Shown piece after piece: positions 50,648 through 59,741 of a stretch of 64,000 bases of DNA. The first letter of the stretch is position 1. Every line of letters starts with the position of its first letter. The stretch covers positions 1 through 64,000 of the forward strand of contig JAJPIW010000011.1 in NCBI GenBank assembly GCA_021324575.1, given 5' to 3'. The position numbers were made by a program, and so were the translations under genes. The stretch comes from Intrasporangiaceae bacterium (GTDB taxonomy: Bacteria; Actinomycetota; Actinomycetes; Actinomycetales; Dermatophilaceae). The notes beneath the pieces were generated by a model. That model saw only the letters and a list, made by a program, of their open reading frames with translations. It was not told the DNA's origin and ran no database searches.

Positions 50648-52785
50648 GACGAGGCCCCGATCGACATCGACGGCGCAGACGGCTCAGCCTGCCCAGACGG
50701 CTCAGCCTGCCCGGCTCCAGCGGGTGACCCGGTCAGCGAGAGCGGCGTCGGGGCGGACGGCACGAGCGGCAGCGAGGCATGCACGCGACCGCCCCCAGCG
50801 GTGGGGCCAGCCTCGAACCGGCCGCCCAGCTCGGCGGCGCGCTCACGCATCGCGCCCATCCCGACCCCCGGCTGCCAGCCGCCGCCCGGCCGGCCGCCGC
50901 CCGGCCGGCCGTCGCCCGGCCGGCCGTCGTCGACGACCTCGACGTCCAACGTGTCACCACAGCGCAGCGTCACCTCGGCGCGCGAGGCGTCGGCGTGCCT
51001 GGCGACGTTGGTGAGCGCCTCGGTCGCGATCCGGTATGCCGCGACCTCGAGCGCCGCCGGCAGGTGCGGGAGTGCGTCGGTCACCACGCGGACCGAGATC
51101 CGCGACCCGTCGGGGCGGTAGGACAGCTCCTCGGCGCGCTGCCGGATGGCTTCGACGAGGCCGAGCTCGTCCAGGGCCGCAGGCCTCAGGTCGTCGACGA
51201 CACGACGCACGCTGTCCACCGCCTCCCGCGCCGTGACCCGGACTCTCCCCACGAGCTGGTCGGCTCGCGCGGGATCGGTGTCCCGCAGGTTGGCCGCCGC
51301 GTCCGCGGCGAGCGCCAACCCGGTGAGGGTCGGTCCGACACCGTCGTGGAGCGCACGCCGCAGCTGCCGCCGCTCCTCCTCCCGGGCCGAGACGATCCGT
51401 TCGCGAGAGGCCTGGACCTCAGCCGTGAGCACGGTCGCGTGCAGGGCGAGCGCGAGCGCGACCGACACCAGGTCCAGGGCCCGCCGGTCCGGCCCGGTCA
51501 GCGTCGCCTCCCCCGGACGCAGCCCGAGCCGGAGCAGGCCGACCACCTCCGTGCCGTGCAGCAGTGTCACGACCTCGTCGCGACCCTCGCTCTCCCCGCT
51601 CGAGCCGAGGAGCCGTCCACCCGGCGCCAGGACCGCGGCATACGGCATCCGCAGCGCCCTCGTGAGGGATGCGGCCACGTCGTCCAGCGAGCTCTCCGAG
51701 GCCGCGAGGTGCGGCGCGAGGGAGGAGACGATCCGTGCGGGGTCGCGGCGGTCGCCGTAGGTGACCCGGTCGACCAGACGCTGCAGTCTCGGCAGCAGCG
51801 GAGCGGCGGCGAGCGCGATGACGACGGTCGCGAGGACGGGCTGGCCGGTCCATCCCGACACGAGGCGGTCGAGGAGGGCGACGAGCACGACGTATGCCGC
51901 GAGGGCGAGCAGGGTGAGCAGCAGCCAGGTGAGCGCGCGGGAGATGACGAGCCGGATGTCGAGGAGCTGGTGCCGCACGATGGCGACGGTGATGGCCACC
52001 GGGACGACCGGGATGACGAAGAGCACGAGGATCGGTGTCCCGGCGACGAAGGCCCACGGGGTGACCACGCCGATGACGACGACCGTGGCGCAGGCGAGCC
52101 AGAGGATCTGGCTGCGCAGCGGCTCGACGGCGCGCCGGTAGCGCAGCACCAGCGCGGCGAGGGCGAGGCCGAGACAGACCAGGTTGCGCACCTCGGCGAC
52201 CGTCCACAGCGGCGCCAGCGAGCCGTAGCCCGACCAGGTGAGCAGGCCGAGGGGAAGGCCCGGCAGCGTGGGCGAGGGGTCGAGGACCATCTCGGCGACG
52301 AACAGCGGGCTGGTCACGGCGATGGCCACCGCGACCGGCCGCCACCGCGGCGAGGGCAGGTGGCCGTCGGGGAAGAGGAACAGGGCGAGGGGCAGGCACA
52401 GCCCGATCGACCAGGGCCAGCACCACTGGAACGCCGTGACCGCGACCCGCTGCAGCCACTCGGGGTCAGCATGGGCCACCAGCAGCGCGGCAGTCGGCGC
52501 GGCGACCGCACTGGCGAGATGACCCAGCCCGTCGGCGACGAGCAGCCAGCCCACGGCGTTGCCCGGCCGGTGGCGCGCTACGACGGCTCCGCAGAGCCCG
52601 AACGACAGGCCCAGCACGGCGTTGCTCACGACGTAGGTGTCGACCGCGTCCCGCCAGGTCCAGCCGACCGAGAAGGCCAGCCAGACCACCATGACAGCCA
52701 GCACGATGAGCACGACCCCCGCCGCCGACGCGACCGGCCGCCACCGCTCAGCCCGTCCCTCGTCGACCGCCGCGACCATCGCCAT
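50644..52785 (-). CDS. Multi-span sensor histidine kinase (NarL-system type)
   Basis: The 713-residue kinase has about ten hydrophobic segments in its first 350 residues, a GAF-like middle, the HisKA_3 box EERRQLRRALHDGVGPTLTG and a HATPase (EALTNVARHADAS, DDGRPGDGR, GVGMGAMRERAAELGG). The ATP lid contains a repeated GRPGG motif made by three 15-base DNA repeats. The start is ATG at 52785 or 52779. The signal is unknown. Confidence 0.88.
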   Translation of the reverse strand: MAMVAAVDEGRAERWRPVASAAGVVLIVLAVMVVWLAFSVGWTWRDAVDTYVVSNAVLGLSFGLCGAVVARHRPGNAVGWLLVADGLGHLASAVAAPTAALLVAHADPEWLQRVAVTAFQWCWPWSIGLCLPLALFLFPDGHLPSPRWRPVAVAIAVTSPLFVAEMVLDPSPTLPGLPLGLLTWSGYGSLAPLWTVAEVRNLVCLGLALAALVLRYRRAVEPLRSQILWLACATVVVIGVVTPWAFVAGTPILVLFVIPVVPVAITVAIVRHQLLDIRLVISRALTWLLLTLLALAAYVVLVALLDRLVSGWTGQPVLATVVIALAAAPLLPRLQRLVDRVTYGDRRDPARIVSSLAPHLAASESSLDDVAASLTRALRMPYAAVLAPGGRLLGSSGESEGRDEVVTLLHGTEVVGLLRLGLRPGEATLTGPDRRALDLVSVALALALHATVLTAEVQASRERIVSAREEERRQLRRALHDGVGPTLTGLALAADAAANLRDTDPARADQLVGRVRVTAREAVDSVRRVVDDLRPAALDELGLVEAIRQRAEELSYRPDGSRISVRVVTDALPHLPAALEVAAYRIATEALTNVARHADASRAEVTLRCGDTLDVEVVDDGRPGDGRPGGGRPGGGWQPGVGMGAMRERAAELGGRFEAGPTAGGGRVHASLPLVPSAPTPLSLTGSPAGAGQAEPSGQAEPSAPSMSIGASS
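50881..50925. repeat. Three 15-bp repeats in the kinase ATP-lid coding region
   Basis: Units at 50881-50895, 50896-50910 and 50911-50925 differ by one base at most and encode GRPGD/GRPGG. They lengthen the lid between DDG and GVGMG to about 20 residues. Confidence 0.8.
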
Positions 52786-52944
52786 GACCTCAGTGTGGAG
52801 CAGCGCCGTTCCCGGCGGCAGGGAATGCGTTCCCGACCGCCCGGGCAGGATCCCGCCGCTCCAAGGACCGCTGGCCCCGGTGCCGGGAGTGGCCCGACCC
52901 GCACGCTCGAAAGGTCGTTCCCGATCACTGCTCAGGAGGAAACC

Positions 52945-53304
52945 ATGTACACCTCGATCACCCAGCGGGTCGGACTCGCCGTCCTCGGTCTGCTGTCCCT
53001 GGCCGACGTCGTCGAGCCGCTCGTCACCGACGGGAAGACCCCGCCGATGGGCATCGCCCTCGTCGACTCCGCCCTCGGGGTCGTCTCGCTCATCGCCCTG
53101 GTACTGGCCGTGCGCGGCAGTCGCCGGGGCCTGCTCACTGTCGTCGGGCTGCGGCTGCTGTCGGCCCTCACGACGGTTCCGGCCTTCTTCGTGTCGGCCG
53201 TCCCCACCCCGGTCGTGGCCATCAGCGCGGCACTCGTGGCGCTCACCATCGCGGCCGTCGTCGCCGTCCTCCGGCCGGCACACACCGTGGTGGTCGCATC
53301 ATGA
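52945..53304 (+). CDS. Small four-helix membrane protein
   Basis: The 119-residue protein is almost entirely hydrophobic, with spans near residues 8-25, 35-58, 63-82 and 88-110, and short charged loops. It starts with a consensus ribosome site (AGGAGG at 52934-52939). It overlaps the next membrane gene by ATGA, so the two are co-translated. It is divergent from the kinase, a usual place for the target of a two-component system. I do not recognise the family. Confidence 0.75.
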   Translation: MYTSITQRVGLAVLGLLSLADVVEPLVTDGKTPPMGIALVDSALGVVSLIALVLAVRGSRRGLLTVVGLRLLSALTTVPAFFVSAVPTPVVAISAALVALTIAAVVAVLRPAHTVVVAS

Positions 53305-53981
53305 GCACCGCCACCGTCATCCCGACGTCCGGGTCCACCACGCGTCGGTATGCCGGGCCGTCGCCTCTGGTCGCGTCGCTCGCCGTCGTGGGGGCGGCGT
53401 CGATCGCCGTCCTGCGGCTCCTCATGCCCTACGACACGGTCGACGGCCCGGCCGCCATCGTGCACAAGGTCTACGCGGACCCCGGCGCTCAGTCGCTCCT
53501 GCTGTGGCTGGCGTTCGGGTCGGCACTCACCCTCGTGCCCGGTGTCCTCGCCATCGGGCGCTGGGTGCGAACCGGTGCCCCCCGACTCACCGCCGTCGCG
53601 ATGACCCTGCTCGTGGCCGGCTACCTCGCCCTGCCCACGCTCGACGGCACCGACCTCCTGCCGTGGCTCGGCCAGCACAGCGGCACGCGGGAGGCCACCG
53701 TCGCCACGATGGCCGCGACGAGCCACCCCACCACGACCGCGGCGTCGATCGTCTTCGTCGTCGGCCACGTGCTCGGCACGATGCTGCTGGGCATCGCGAT
53801 GTGGCGCAGTCGGAGTGTCCCCCGGTGGGCGGCGGTGGCCACGACCATCGCCCAGCCACTGCACTTCGTCTCGGCCGTGGTCATCACCAGCCACCCGCTC
53901 GACTTCGCGGCCTGGCTGCTCAACGCCGCCGGCTACGCGGCGGCTACCGTCGCCATCGCCCGAAACCGCTCGCGACACTAA
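53301..53981 (+). CDS. Six-helix membrane protein, DUF4386-like
   Basis: The 226-residue protein has about six hydrophobic spans (PLVASLAVVGAASIAVLRLL, LLLWLAFGSALTLVPGVLAI, LTAVAMTLLVAGYLALPTL, TAASIVFVVGHVLGTMLLGIAMW and two more). The general pattern is that of uncharacterised DUF4386-type proteins. It is translationally coupled to the preceding gene. The stop codon overlaps the PadR operator. Confidence 0.7.
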   Translation: MSTATVIPTSGSTTRRYAGPSPLVASLAVVGAASIAVLRLLMPYDTVDGPAAIVHKVYADPGAQSLLLWLAFGSALTLVPGVLAIGRWVRTGAPRLTAVAMTLLVAGYLALPTLDGTDLLPWLGQHSGTREATVATMAATSHPTTTAASIVFVVGHVLGTMLLGIAMWRSRSVPRWAAVATTIAQPLHFVSAVVITSHPLDFAAWLLNAAGYAAATVAIARNRSRH

Positions 53982-54031
53982 CTCGATCTAGATAGAGTTG
54001 GTCCCCGACAAACATCTACCTGTGTAGAGTT
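53980..54031 (+). promoter_or_regulatory. PadR operators and leaderless promoter
   Basis: A 20-base near-palindrome (53980-53999) centred on ATCTAGAT with AACTC/GAGTT ends and a second repeat TCTAC-N4-GTAGA (54015-54028) lie upstream of the padR GTG. A -10-like TAGAGT (54025-54030) stands six bases before the GTG at 54037, which suggests a leaderless mRNA. The -10 sits inside the second repeat, so PadR binding would repress its own gene. Confidence 0.65.
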
Positions 54032-54036
54032 ATCCC

Positions 54037-54375
54037 GTGCCCCGTCCCCGCGCCCTGTCGCAGCAAGCCCTCGCTGTCCTGGGGGCTCTCGCTGCAGACG
54101 CCGGCCGTTGGCGCCACGGCTATGACCTGGCGGCCGAGGTCGGCCTCAAGTCGGGCTCCCTCTACCCCTTGCTCATCCGGCTGGCCGAGCGCGGTCTGCT
54201 GGAGTCCGGCTGGGACGAGGCTCGGGGTGGCAAGCCGCCTCGCCACCTCTACCGGATCACGGCGGCGGGCACCGAGCAGGTCGCTGCGGCGCGGTCCGCC
54301 ACGACTCGTCGACAGGCTGTGATCAATGCGGGTCGGACGCCACTTGGGCGAGCCCGCCTCGGTGGTGCCCGATGA
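54037..54375 (+). CDS. PadR-family transcriptional regulator
   Basis: The 112-residue winged-helix protein has the family segment ALAVLGALAADAGRWRHGYDL, LKSGSLYPLLIRLAERGLLE and PPRHLYRITAAG. It lacks the long C-terminal dimerisation helix, as in short PadR-s1 members. The GTG start is close behind a promoter and palindromic sites. It is translationally coupled (ATGA) to a membrane protein, a frequent pair. Confidence 0.9.
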   Translation: MPRPRALSQQALAVLGALAADAGRWRHGYDLAAEVGLKSGSLYPLLIRLAERGLLESGWDEARGGKPPRHLYRITAAGTEQVAAARSATTRRQAVINAGRTPLGRARLGGAR

Positions 54376-55199
54376 GCACCCGGCGAGACGGTCCGTCGGT
54401 TCTGGTCGCAGTCGCCAGCAGACTGCTGGCCCACGACGAGGTGGACTGGGCCCGGGCGATGACCGGCGAGCTCCCTCACGTCACCGGCCGTCTGGAACGC
54501 TGGCGCTTCGCCCTCGGCTGCGTCGGAACGGCTCTGTTCCTCCCCATGCGTCGCCCCGGCGTGGTCGGTCTGGTGGTCGGCCTGGCTGTGATGGACGCGG
54601 CCGAGGTCGCCTGGGCGCTGGCTCGCTTCGCCGGTCTGCGCACCGCCTTCGGCACCTGGGCGGCAGTCGCCGCCTGCGCCGCGGTCCTGCTTCTCTACGT
54701 GGTCGCCGGAGCTGCCCTCGCGCGGCGCCTGCACCGCGGCCCGACCGAGCCGACCCGCACCGCCCTGCTCGGCGGCCTGGTCGTCGCGCTCACCTGGGTC
54801 GGCCTGGGCGCAACCACGTCGACCGGCGCCACGGCATACGGGGGCCTGCCCATGCTCGTCGGCTTCCCGCTCGCCTGCCTCGCCATCGGGGCGGTCGGCA
54901 CCCGGCGCGGTGGTTCCGCAGCCGGACGCCGGGGCGTGGCCCTCGCGGCAGTCGTCGCCGGACTGGGCTGCTTCCTGGTCTGGACGGGCGAGACGGTGGC
55001 CGGCAGCGGTCGCCCCTACGACCCCGGTCTGCTTCGTGACTTCCATACGAGCGGAGCCCCCGATCTGGCGACGTATGCCGTGAGCGACAGCCTCGGCTCG
55101 GCCATGATGCTGCTGCTCGTCGTCCCGATGCTCACCCTCGTCCTGGGCCTGGTCGGCGCCTCGGTCACCGGGGCCGTGGTGAGGCACCGGGCCGCTTGA
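54372..55199 (+). CDS. PadR-linked membrane protein
   Basis: The 275-residue protein opens with a cytoplasmic segment ending WARAMTGELPHVTGRLERWRFALG, as seen in PadR-associated membrane proteins. About seven hydrophobic spans follow (GVVGLVVGLAVMDAAEVAWAL, AAVAACAAVLLLYVVAGAA and others), then a basic C-terminus. It overlaps padR by four bases. Probably it is controlled by PadR and affects the envelope; the molecular function is unknown. Confidence 0.75.
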   Translation: MSTRRDGPSVLVAVASRLLAHDEVDWARAMTGELPHVTGRLERWRFALGCVGTALFLPMRRPGVVGLVVGLAVMDAAEVAWALARFAGLRTAFGTWAAVAACAAVLLLYVVAGAALARRLHRGPTEPTRTALLGGLVVALTWVGLGATTSTGATAYGGLPMLVGFPLACLAIGAVGTRRGGSAAGRRGVALAAVVAGLGCFLVWTGETVAGSGRPYDPGLLRDFHTSGAPDLATYAVSDSLGSAMMLLLVVPMLTLVLGLVGASVTGAVVRHRAA

Positions 55200-55250
55200 G
55201 CCGCCTCGTCGGGTGATCCGGGCGGCCGGCCCGGCGTGGAAGGATGACCG

Positions 55251-57806
55251 GTGATGCCCGCCGCCGACCCCAGCCGACTCGTTGCGGCGGGGAACACCGA
55301 CGCCGACACCCTGTACGACGACTTCACCGCCTGGGTGCAGCGGCAGGGGCTGACGCTCTACCCGCACCAGGACGAGGCGATCGTCTCCCTGCTCGCGGGC
55401 GACCACGTCATCCTGGCCACGCCGACCGGCTCGGGGAAGTCGCTCGTGGCGACGGCAGCGATCTTCGCCGCACTGTCCACCGACCGGGTGTCGTTCTACA
55501 CGGCCCCGATCAAGGCCCTCGTGAGCGAGAAGTTCTTCGCGATGTGCGAGGTGTTCGGTGCCGACAACGTGGGCCTCCTCACCGGCGACGCCGCGGTCAA
55601 TGCCGACGCCCCGATCATCTGCTGCACGGCGGAGGTTCTCGCCAACATCGCCCTGCGCGAGGGGCGCGACGCCGATGTCGGCCTCGTCGTCATGGACGAG
55701 TTCCACTACTACTCCGAGCCGGACCGTGGCTGGGCCTGGCAGGTTCCGCTGCTCGAGCTGCCGGACGCCCAGTTCCTCCTCATGTCGGCGACCCTGGGCG
55801 ACATGACCCGCTTCGCCGACGACCTCGAGCGGCGCACCGGCACCGACGCGGTCATCGTCGACACCGCCGAGCGCCCGGTCCCGCTGACGTTCTCCTGGGC
55901 GGTGACCCCGCTCCAGGACACCATCGAGGAGCTCGTCGAGTGGGGGCGCGTGCCCATGTACGTCGTCCACCAGACCCAGGCAGCCGCCGCCGACCACGCC
56001 AAGTCGCTCGCCACGACCAAGCTGGTCACGCCCGCCGAACGCGACGCGATCGCCGCCCGGATCGCCGACGTCCGGTTCTCCGCCGGCTTCGGCCGCACGC
56101 TGTCTCCTTTGCTGCGCAAGGGAATCGGCGTGCACCACGCCGGCATGCTGCCCCGCTACCGGCGGCTCGTCGAGCAGCTCGCACAGGAGGGACTGCTCAA
56201 GGTCATCTGCGGCACCGACACCCTCGGTGTGGGCATCAACGTCCCGATCCGGACTGTCCTGTTCACCGCCCTGACCAAGTTCGACGGGTCCAAGGTGCGA
56301 GTCCTGCGGGTCCGGGAGTTCCGCCAGATCGCCGGGCGCGCCGGCCGAGCGGGCTACGACACAGAGGGCTACGTCGTCGTCCAGGCACCCGAGCACACCA
56401 TCGAGAACGCCCGGCGCCTCGCCAAGGCCGGCGACGACCCGGTCAAGGTCAAGCGGGTCCAGCGGGTGAAGCCCGCCGAGGGTTTCGTCGTGTGGACCGA
56501 GCAGACCTTCGACAAGCTGACGACGGCCGACCCCGAGCCGCTCGTCTCGCGGATGAAGGTCGACAACGCGATGATCCTCAACGTCGTCGCCCGCCCGGGC
56601 AACGCCGTCACGGCCCTGTCCCGCCTCACCAGGGACAACGATGACAGCCCGGCGGGGCGAGCACGCCTGGCGCGCAGGGCGATCCGCCTGGGCCGGAGCC
56701 TCCTGGACTCCGGTGTCCTCGTCCGGCTACCCGAGCCGGACCCGACCGGGCGCACGGTCGCCCTCACCGTCGACCTCCCCGCGGACTTCGCCCTCAACCA
56801 GCCACTGGCCCACTTCGCGCTCGCGGCCTTCGACGTCCTGGACACCGAGTCACCGACCCACGCCCTCGATGTCGTCTCGGTCGTCGAGGCCGTCCTCGAG
56901 CCGCCGCGACCGGTCCTCATGGCCCAGCAGTACGCCGCGCGCGGCGAGGCGGTCGCCGAGATGAAGGCCGACGGGATCGAGTACGAGGAGCGGATGGCGC
57001 TCCTGGAGGACGTCACCTGGCCGCAGCCGCTCGCGGAGCTGCTCGGCGCGGCATACGAGATCTACCGGCAGACCCACCCCTGGCTCCCCGAGGACGCCCT
57101 CGGCCCGAAGTCGATCGTGCGGGAGATGTGGGAGTCCGGGATGACCTTCACCGAGCTCGTCGCGCGCTACCAGCTGGCCCGGTCCGAGGGAGTCGTCCTG
57201 CGCTACCTCACCGACGCCTACCGGACCCTGCGGCAGACCGTCCCCGACACGCACCACACCGACGAGCTGGGCGACATCATCGAGTGGCTCGGCGAGACAG
57301 TGCGGCAGACCGACTCCTCGCTGCTCGACGAGTGGGAGGCCCTCACCCACCCGACCGACCCCGGTGCGGTCGCGGAGGTCGTCTCGCACCATGATCCGAC
57401 GCGCTCGACGCGGCCGGTCACCGCCAACGAGCGAGCCTTCCGCGCGATGGTCCGCGGGGCGATGTTCCGACGCGTCGAGCTGGCCGGGCGCGACGACGTC
57501 GACGGCCTGGCCCGGCTCGAGACGAGCGGTGGCCCGATGGACCGCGACGCCTGGGACGAGGCGCTGGGCGGCTACTGGGACGACCACGACCACATCGGCA
57601 CCGACACCGATGCCCGCGGCCCCCAGTTCTTCACGATCGTCCCGTATGCCGCGGACGCGGACGGGCCGCGGCGCTGGCTGGTGACCCAGACCCTGGCCGA
57701 CCCGGCGCAGGACCACGACTGGGTCATCGAGGCCACCGTCGACCTCGATGCCAGCGACGAGGCCGGCGAGCCGGCCCTGACGACGACGGCGCTCCGCCGG
57801 CTCTGA
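55251..57806 (+). CDS. DEAD/DEAH-box RNA helicase with DUF3516 domain
   Basis: The 851-residue superfamily-2 helicase has Walker A TPTGSGKSLVA near residue 62, DEFHYY for the DEAD box, SATLGDM, GVHHAGMLPRYR and QIAGRAGRAGYDT. The C-terminal DUF3516 domain (about 540-850) is typical of actinobacterial RhlE/Ski2-like helicases. The start is GTG at 55251 (AAGGAT upstream) or the adjacent ATG at 55254. Its role in RNA turnover is inferred from the family. Confidence 0.9.
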   Translation: MMPAADPSRLVAAGNTDADTLYDDFTAWVQRQGLTLYPHQDEAIVSLLAGDHVILATPTGSGKSLVATAAIFAALSTDRVSFYTAPIKALVSEKFFAMCEVFGADNVGLLTGDAAVNADAPIICCTAEVLANIALREGRDADVGLVVMDEFHYYSEPDRGWAWQVPLLELPDAQFLLMSATLGDMTRFADDLERRTGTDAVIVDTAERPVPLTFSWAVTPLQDTIEELVEWGRVPMYVVHQTQAAAADHAKSLATTKLVTPAERDAIAARIADVRFSAGFGRTLSPLLRKGIGVHHAGMLPRYRRLVEQLAQEGLLKVICGTDTLGVGINVPIRTVLFTALTKFDGSKVRVLRVREFRQIAGRAGRAGYDTEGYVVVQAPEHTIENARRLAKAGDDPVKVKRVQRVKPAEGFVVWTEQTFDKLTTADPEPLVSRMKVDNAMILNVVARPGNAVTALSRLTRDNDDSPAGRARLARRAIRLGRSLLDSGVLVRLPEPDPTGRTVALTVDLPADFALNQPLAHFALAAFDVLDTESPTHALDVVSVVEAVLEPPRPVLMAQQYAARGEAVAEMKADGIEYEERMALLEDVTWPQPLAELLGAAYEIYRQTHPWLPEDALGPKSIVREMWESGMTFTELVARYQLARSEGVVLRYLTDAYRTLRQTVPDTHHTDELGDIIEWLGETVRQTDSSLLDEWEALTHPTDPGAVAEVVSHHDPTRSTRPVTANERAFRAMVRGAMFRRVELAGRDDVDGLARLETSGGPMDRDAWDEALGGYWDDHDHIGTDTDARGPQFFTIVPYAADADGPRRWLVTQTLADPAQDHDWVIEATVDLDASDEAGEPALTTTALRRL

Positions 57807-57811
57807 CCCGG

Positions 57812-59260
57812 TCAGCTCTGGTCGAGCTCACGGGCCAGCCGGGCGCGGGAGGAGATCGCGCGCGGCGAGGTGACGACGAAGGCCAGCACGAGCAGCCCGG
57901 CCCCGCACCCCAGCATGACCCACCACCCCACGTGGGAGGCCGAGGCGAGGGAGGTCCGCAGCGGCCCGGTGAGCGCGGCGAAGGTCACGGCCGGCAGGAT
58001 CGCCACCCCTAGGGAGGAGCCCGCCTGGCGGCTGGTCGAGGCGATCGCGGCCGCGACGCCCGCCTGCTGCCGCGGCATACCCGAGACGGCCGCGTTCGTG
58101 ACCGGCGCGTTGAGCGAGCCGAACCCGATGCCGAAGACCAGGTAGGCCAGGCCCAGGTTGGCGATCGAGGTCGTCCCGGTCAACCGCAGGAGCAGGACGG
58201 CGCTGGCACCGACGCCCAGCCCGGCGATCACGAGCGGCAGCCGCGGGCCGCGACTCCCCACGATCCGCCCGGAGAACGGGGCCACCACGGCCGTCGCGAC
58301 GGCCATCGGCAGGGTCATCAGACCGGCCTCCAGCGGGGTGAACCCACGCACCTCCTGCAGGTACAGGGTGTTGAGGAAGAGGAAGCCACCCATCGCGCAG
58401 AACCCGAGGACGGCCCCGATAACGGACCCGCAGAACGGGATGCTGCGGAAGAAGCGCGGGTCGAGCAGCGGCTCGGCGCGGTGCCGCTCGACCACGACCA
58501 GACCGACCGCGGAGGCGACGGCGGCGACGACGAGGAGCACGACGGTGGGCGACCCCCATCCCAGGTTGCGACCCTCGATGATCCCGTAGGTGAGCGTGGC
58601 GAGCATGAGCACGATGAGCCCCTGCGCCAGCGGGTCGGGCCGGCGCGGCCGGTCGGCGCGCGACTCCGGCACGAACCGCGCGGTGAGGACGAGCGCGACG
58701 AGCACGACAGGCAGGTTGACCCAGAAGATGGCCCGCCAGCCGAGGGAGGCGACGAGCACTCCGCCGACGACGGGACCCAGGGCCATGCCGAGCCCGACCA
58801 CCCCGCCCCACACGCCGATCGCGCGGGCCCGCTCGCGCGGTTCGCGGAAGGTGTTGGTGATGATCGACATCGCCACCGGGTTGAGCATCGACCCGCCGAC
58901 GGCCTGCACCATCCGGGCCCCGATGAGCTGTGTGGGCGACTGGGCCACCGAGCACAGGACCGACCCGACACCGAAGGCGACTAGCCCGATCTGGAAGACG
59001 CGGCGCCGTCCGACCCGGTCCGCGACCGAGCCGCCGAGCATGAGCAGGCTGGCCAGGACCACGGTGAAGGCGTCGACGACCCACTGCAGCTGGGTCGAGC
59101 TGGCGCCCAGGTCCCGGCCGATCGACGGCAGGGCGACGTTGGTCCCGAGCACGTCGATGCCGACGACGAACAGGCTGAGGCAGCAGATCCCGAGGATCAG
59201 CCGGCGACGGGCGGCGGTGAGGCCCTGCACCGCCGGCGGCGACTCCTGCAGGGCGCTCAC
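57812..59260 (-). CDS. MFS drug efflux transporter (DHA2 type, 14 helices)
   Basis: The 482-residue transporter has the DHA2 signs: LFVVGIDVLGTNVALPSIGRDL in helix 1, motif A GSVADRVGRRRVF and motif C-like GVVGLGMALGPVVGGVL, with about 14 hydrophobic spans. It exports small hydrophobic compounds using the proton gradient. Its GTG start overlaps the MarR stop (GTGA), so it is controlled by MarR. Confidence 0.9.
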   Translation of the reverse strand: MSALQESPPAVQGLTAARRRLILGICCLSLFVVGIDVLGTNVALPSIGRDLGASSTQLQWVVDAFTVVLASLLMLGGSVADRVGRRRVFQIGLVAFGVGSVLCSVAQSPTQLIGARMVQAVGGSMLNPVAMSIITNTFREPRERARAIGVWGGVVGLGMALGPVVGGVLVASLGWRAIFWVNLPVVLVALVLTARFVPESRADRPRRPDPLAQGLIVLMLATLTYGIIEGRNLGWGSPTVVLLVVAAVASAVGLVVVERHRAEPLLDPRFFRSIPFCGSVIGAVLGFCAMGGFLFLNTLYLQEVRGFTPLEAGLMTLPMAVATAVVAPFSGRIVGSRGPRLPLVIAGLGVGASAVLLLRLTGTTSIANLGLAYLVFGIGFGSLNAPVTNAAVSGMPRQQAGVAAAIASTSRQAGSSLGVAILPAVTFAALTGPLRTSLASASHVGWWVMLGCGAGLLVLAFVVTSPRAISSRARLARELDQS

Positions 59261-59691
59261 GCGTCGGCCCCGGCACGCATCTTGTCCACGAGCCGGAGCA
59301 GCTCACGGCGCTCTCCCGCGTCCAGCGCGGCCACCAACGGCGGCACGACGTCGGTCGTCTCGCGCACGTCGGTGATGAGCTGTCGCCCGGCATCGGTGAT
59401 GGCGACGATCTTGCGCCGGCCGTCGTCCGGGCTGGTCTCGCGGCTGACCAGCCCACGCTGGAGCAGGTCACCGACGATCGCGGACATGGCCGAGGCGTCG
59501 ACGCCCATCAGGTCGGCCAGCTCCCGTTGGGACCGGGCGGTCCCTTCAAGGCGCCGCAGGGCGCGGAACCGGCTCCACGGCATACCGATCCGACCCTCGA
59601 ACAGCTCCCGACCGGCGCCTTTGTGGTCCATGACGAGGGACATCAGGGCCAGCCAGACCGCCGCCGCGGTGGGACTTCTCCTTGTAGGCAT
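59257..59691 (-). CDS. MarR-family transcriptional regulator
   Basis: The 144-residue protein has the winged helix LARSQRELADLMGVDASAMSAIVGDLLQRGLVSRETSPDDGRRK (segments) and C-terminal dimer helices. The first codon lies inside a palindrome CATACAA-cca-TTGTATG. It controls itself and the MFS exporter in a two-gene unit. Confidence 0.92.
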   Translation of the reverse strand: MPTRRSPTAAAVWLALMSLVMDHKGAGRELFEGRIGMPWSRFRALRRLEGTARSQRELADLMGVDASAMSAIVGDLLQRGLVSRETSPDDGRRKIVAITDAGRQLITDVRETTDVVPPLVAALDAGERRELLRLVDKMRAGADA

Positions 59692-59712
59692 ACAACCATT
59701 GTATGACTACAA
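59682..59712 (-). promoter_or_regulatory. Two tandem MarR operators over a leaderless promoter
   Basis: TTGTA-N4-TACAA occurs twice, at 59682-59695 and 59699-59712, 17 bases apart, so the sites are on similar helical faces at about 1.6 turns. Reading leftwards, TACAAT (59703-59698) is a -10-like element six bases before the marR ATG, so a leaderless transcript is likely. One operator covers the start codon and the other the -10. Confidence 0.75.
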
Positions 59713-59741
59713 CCAATCTCCTCCCACACCGGGGCGAAGAC

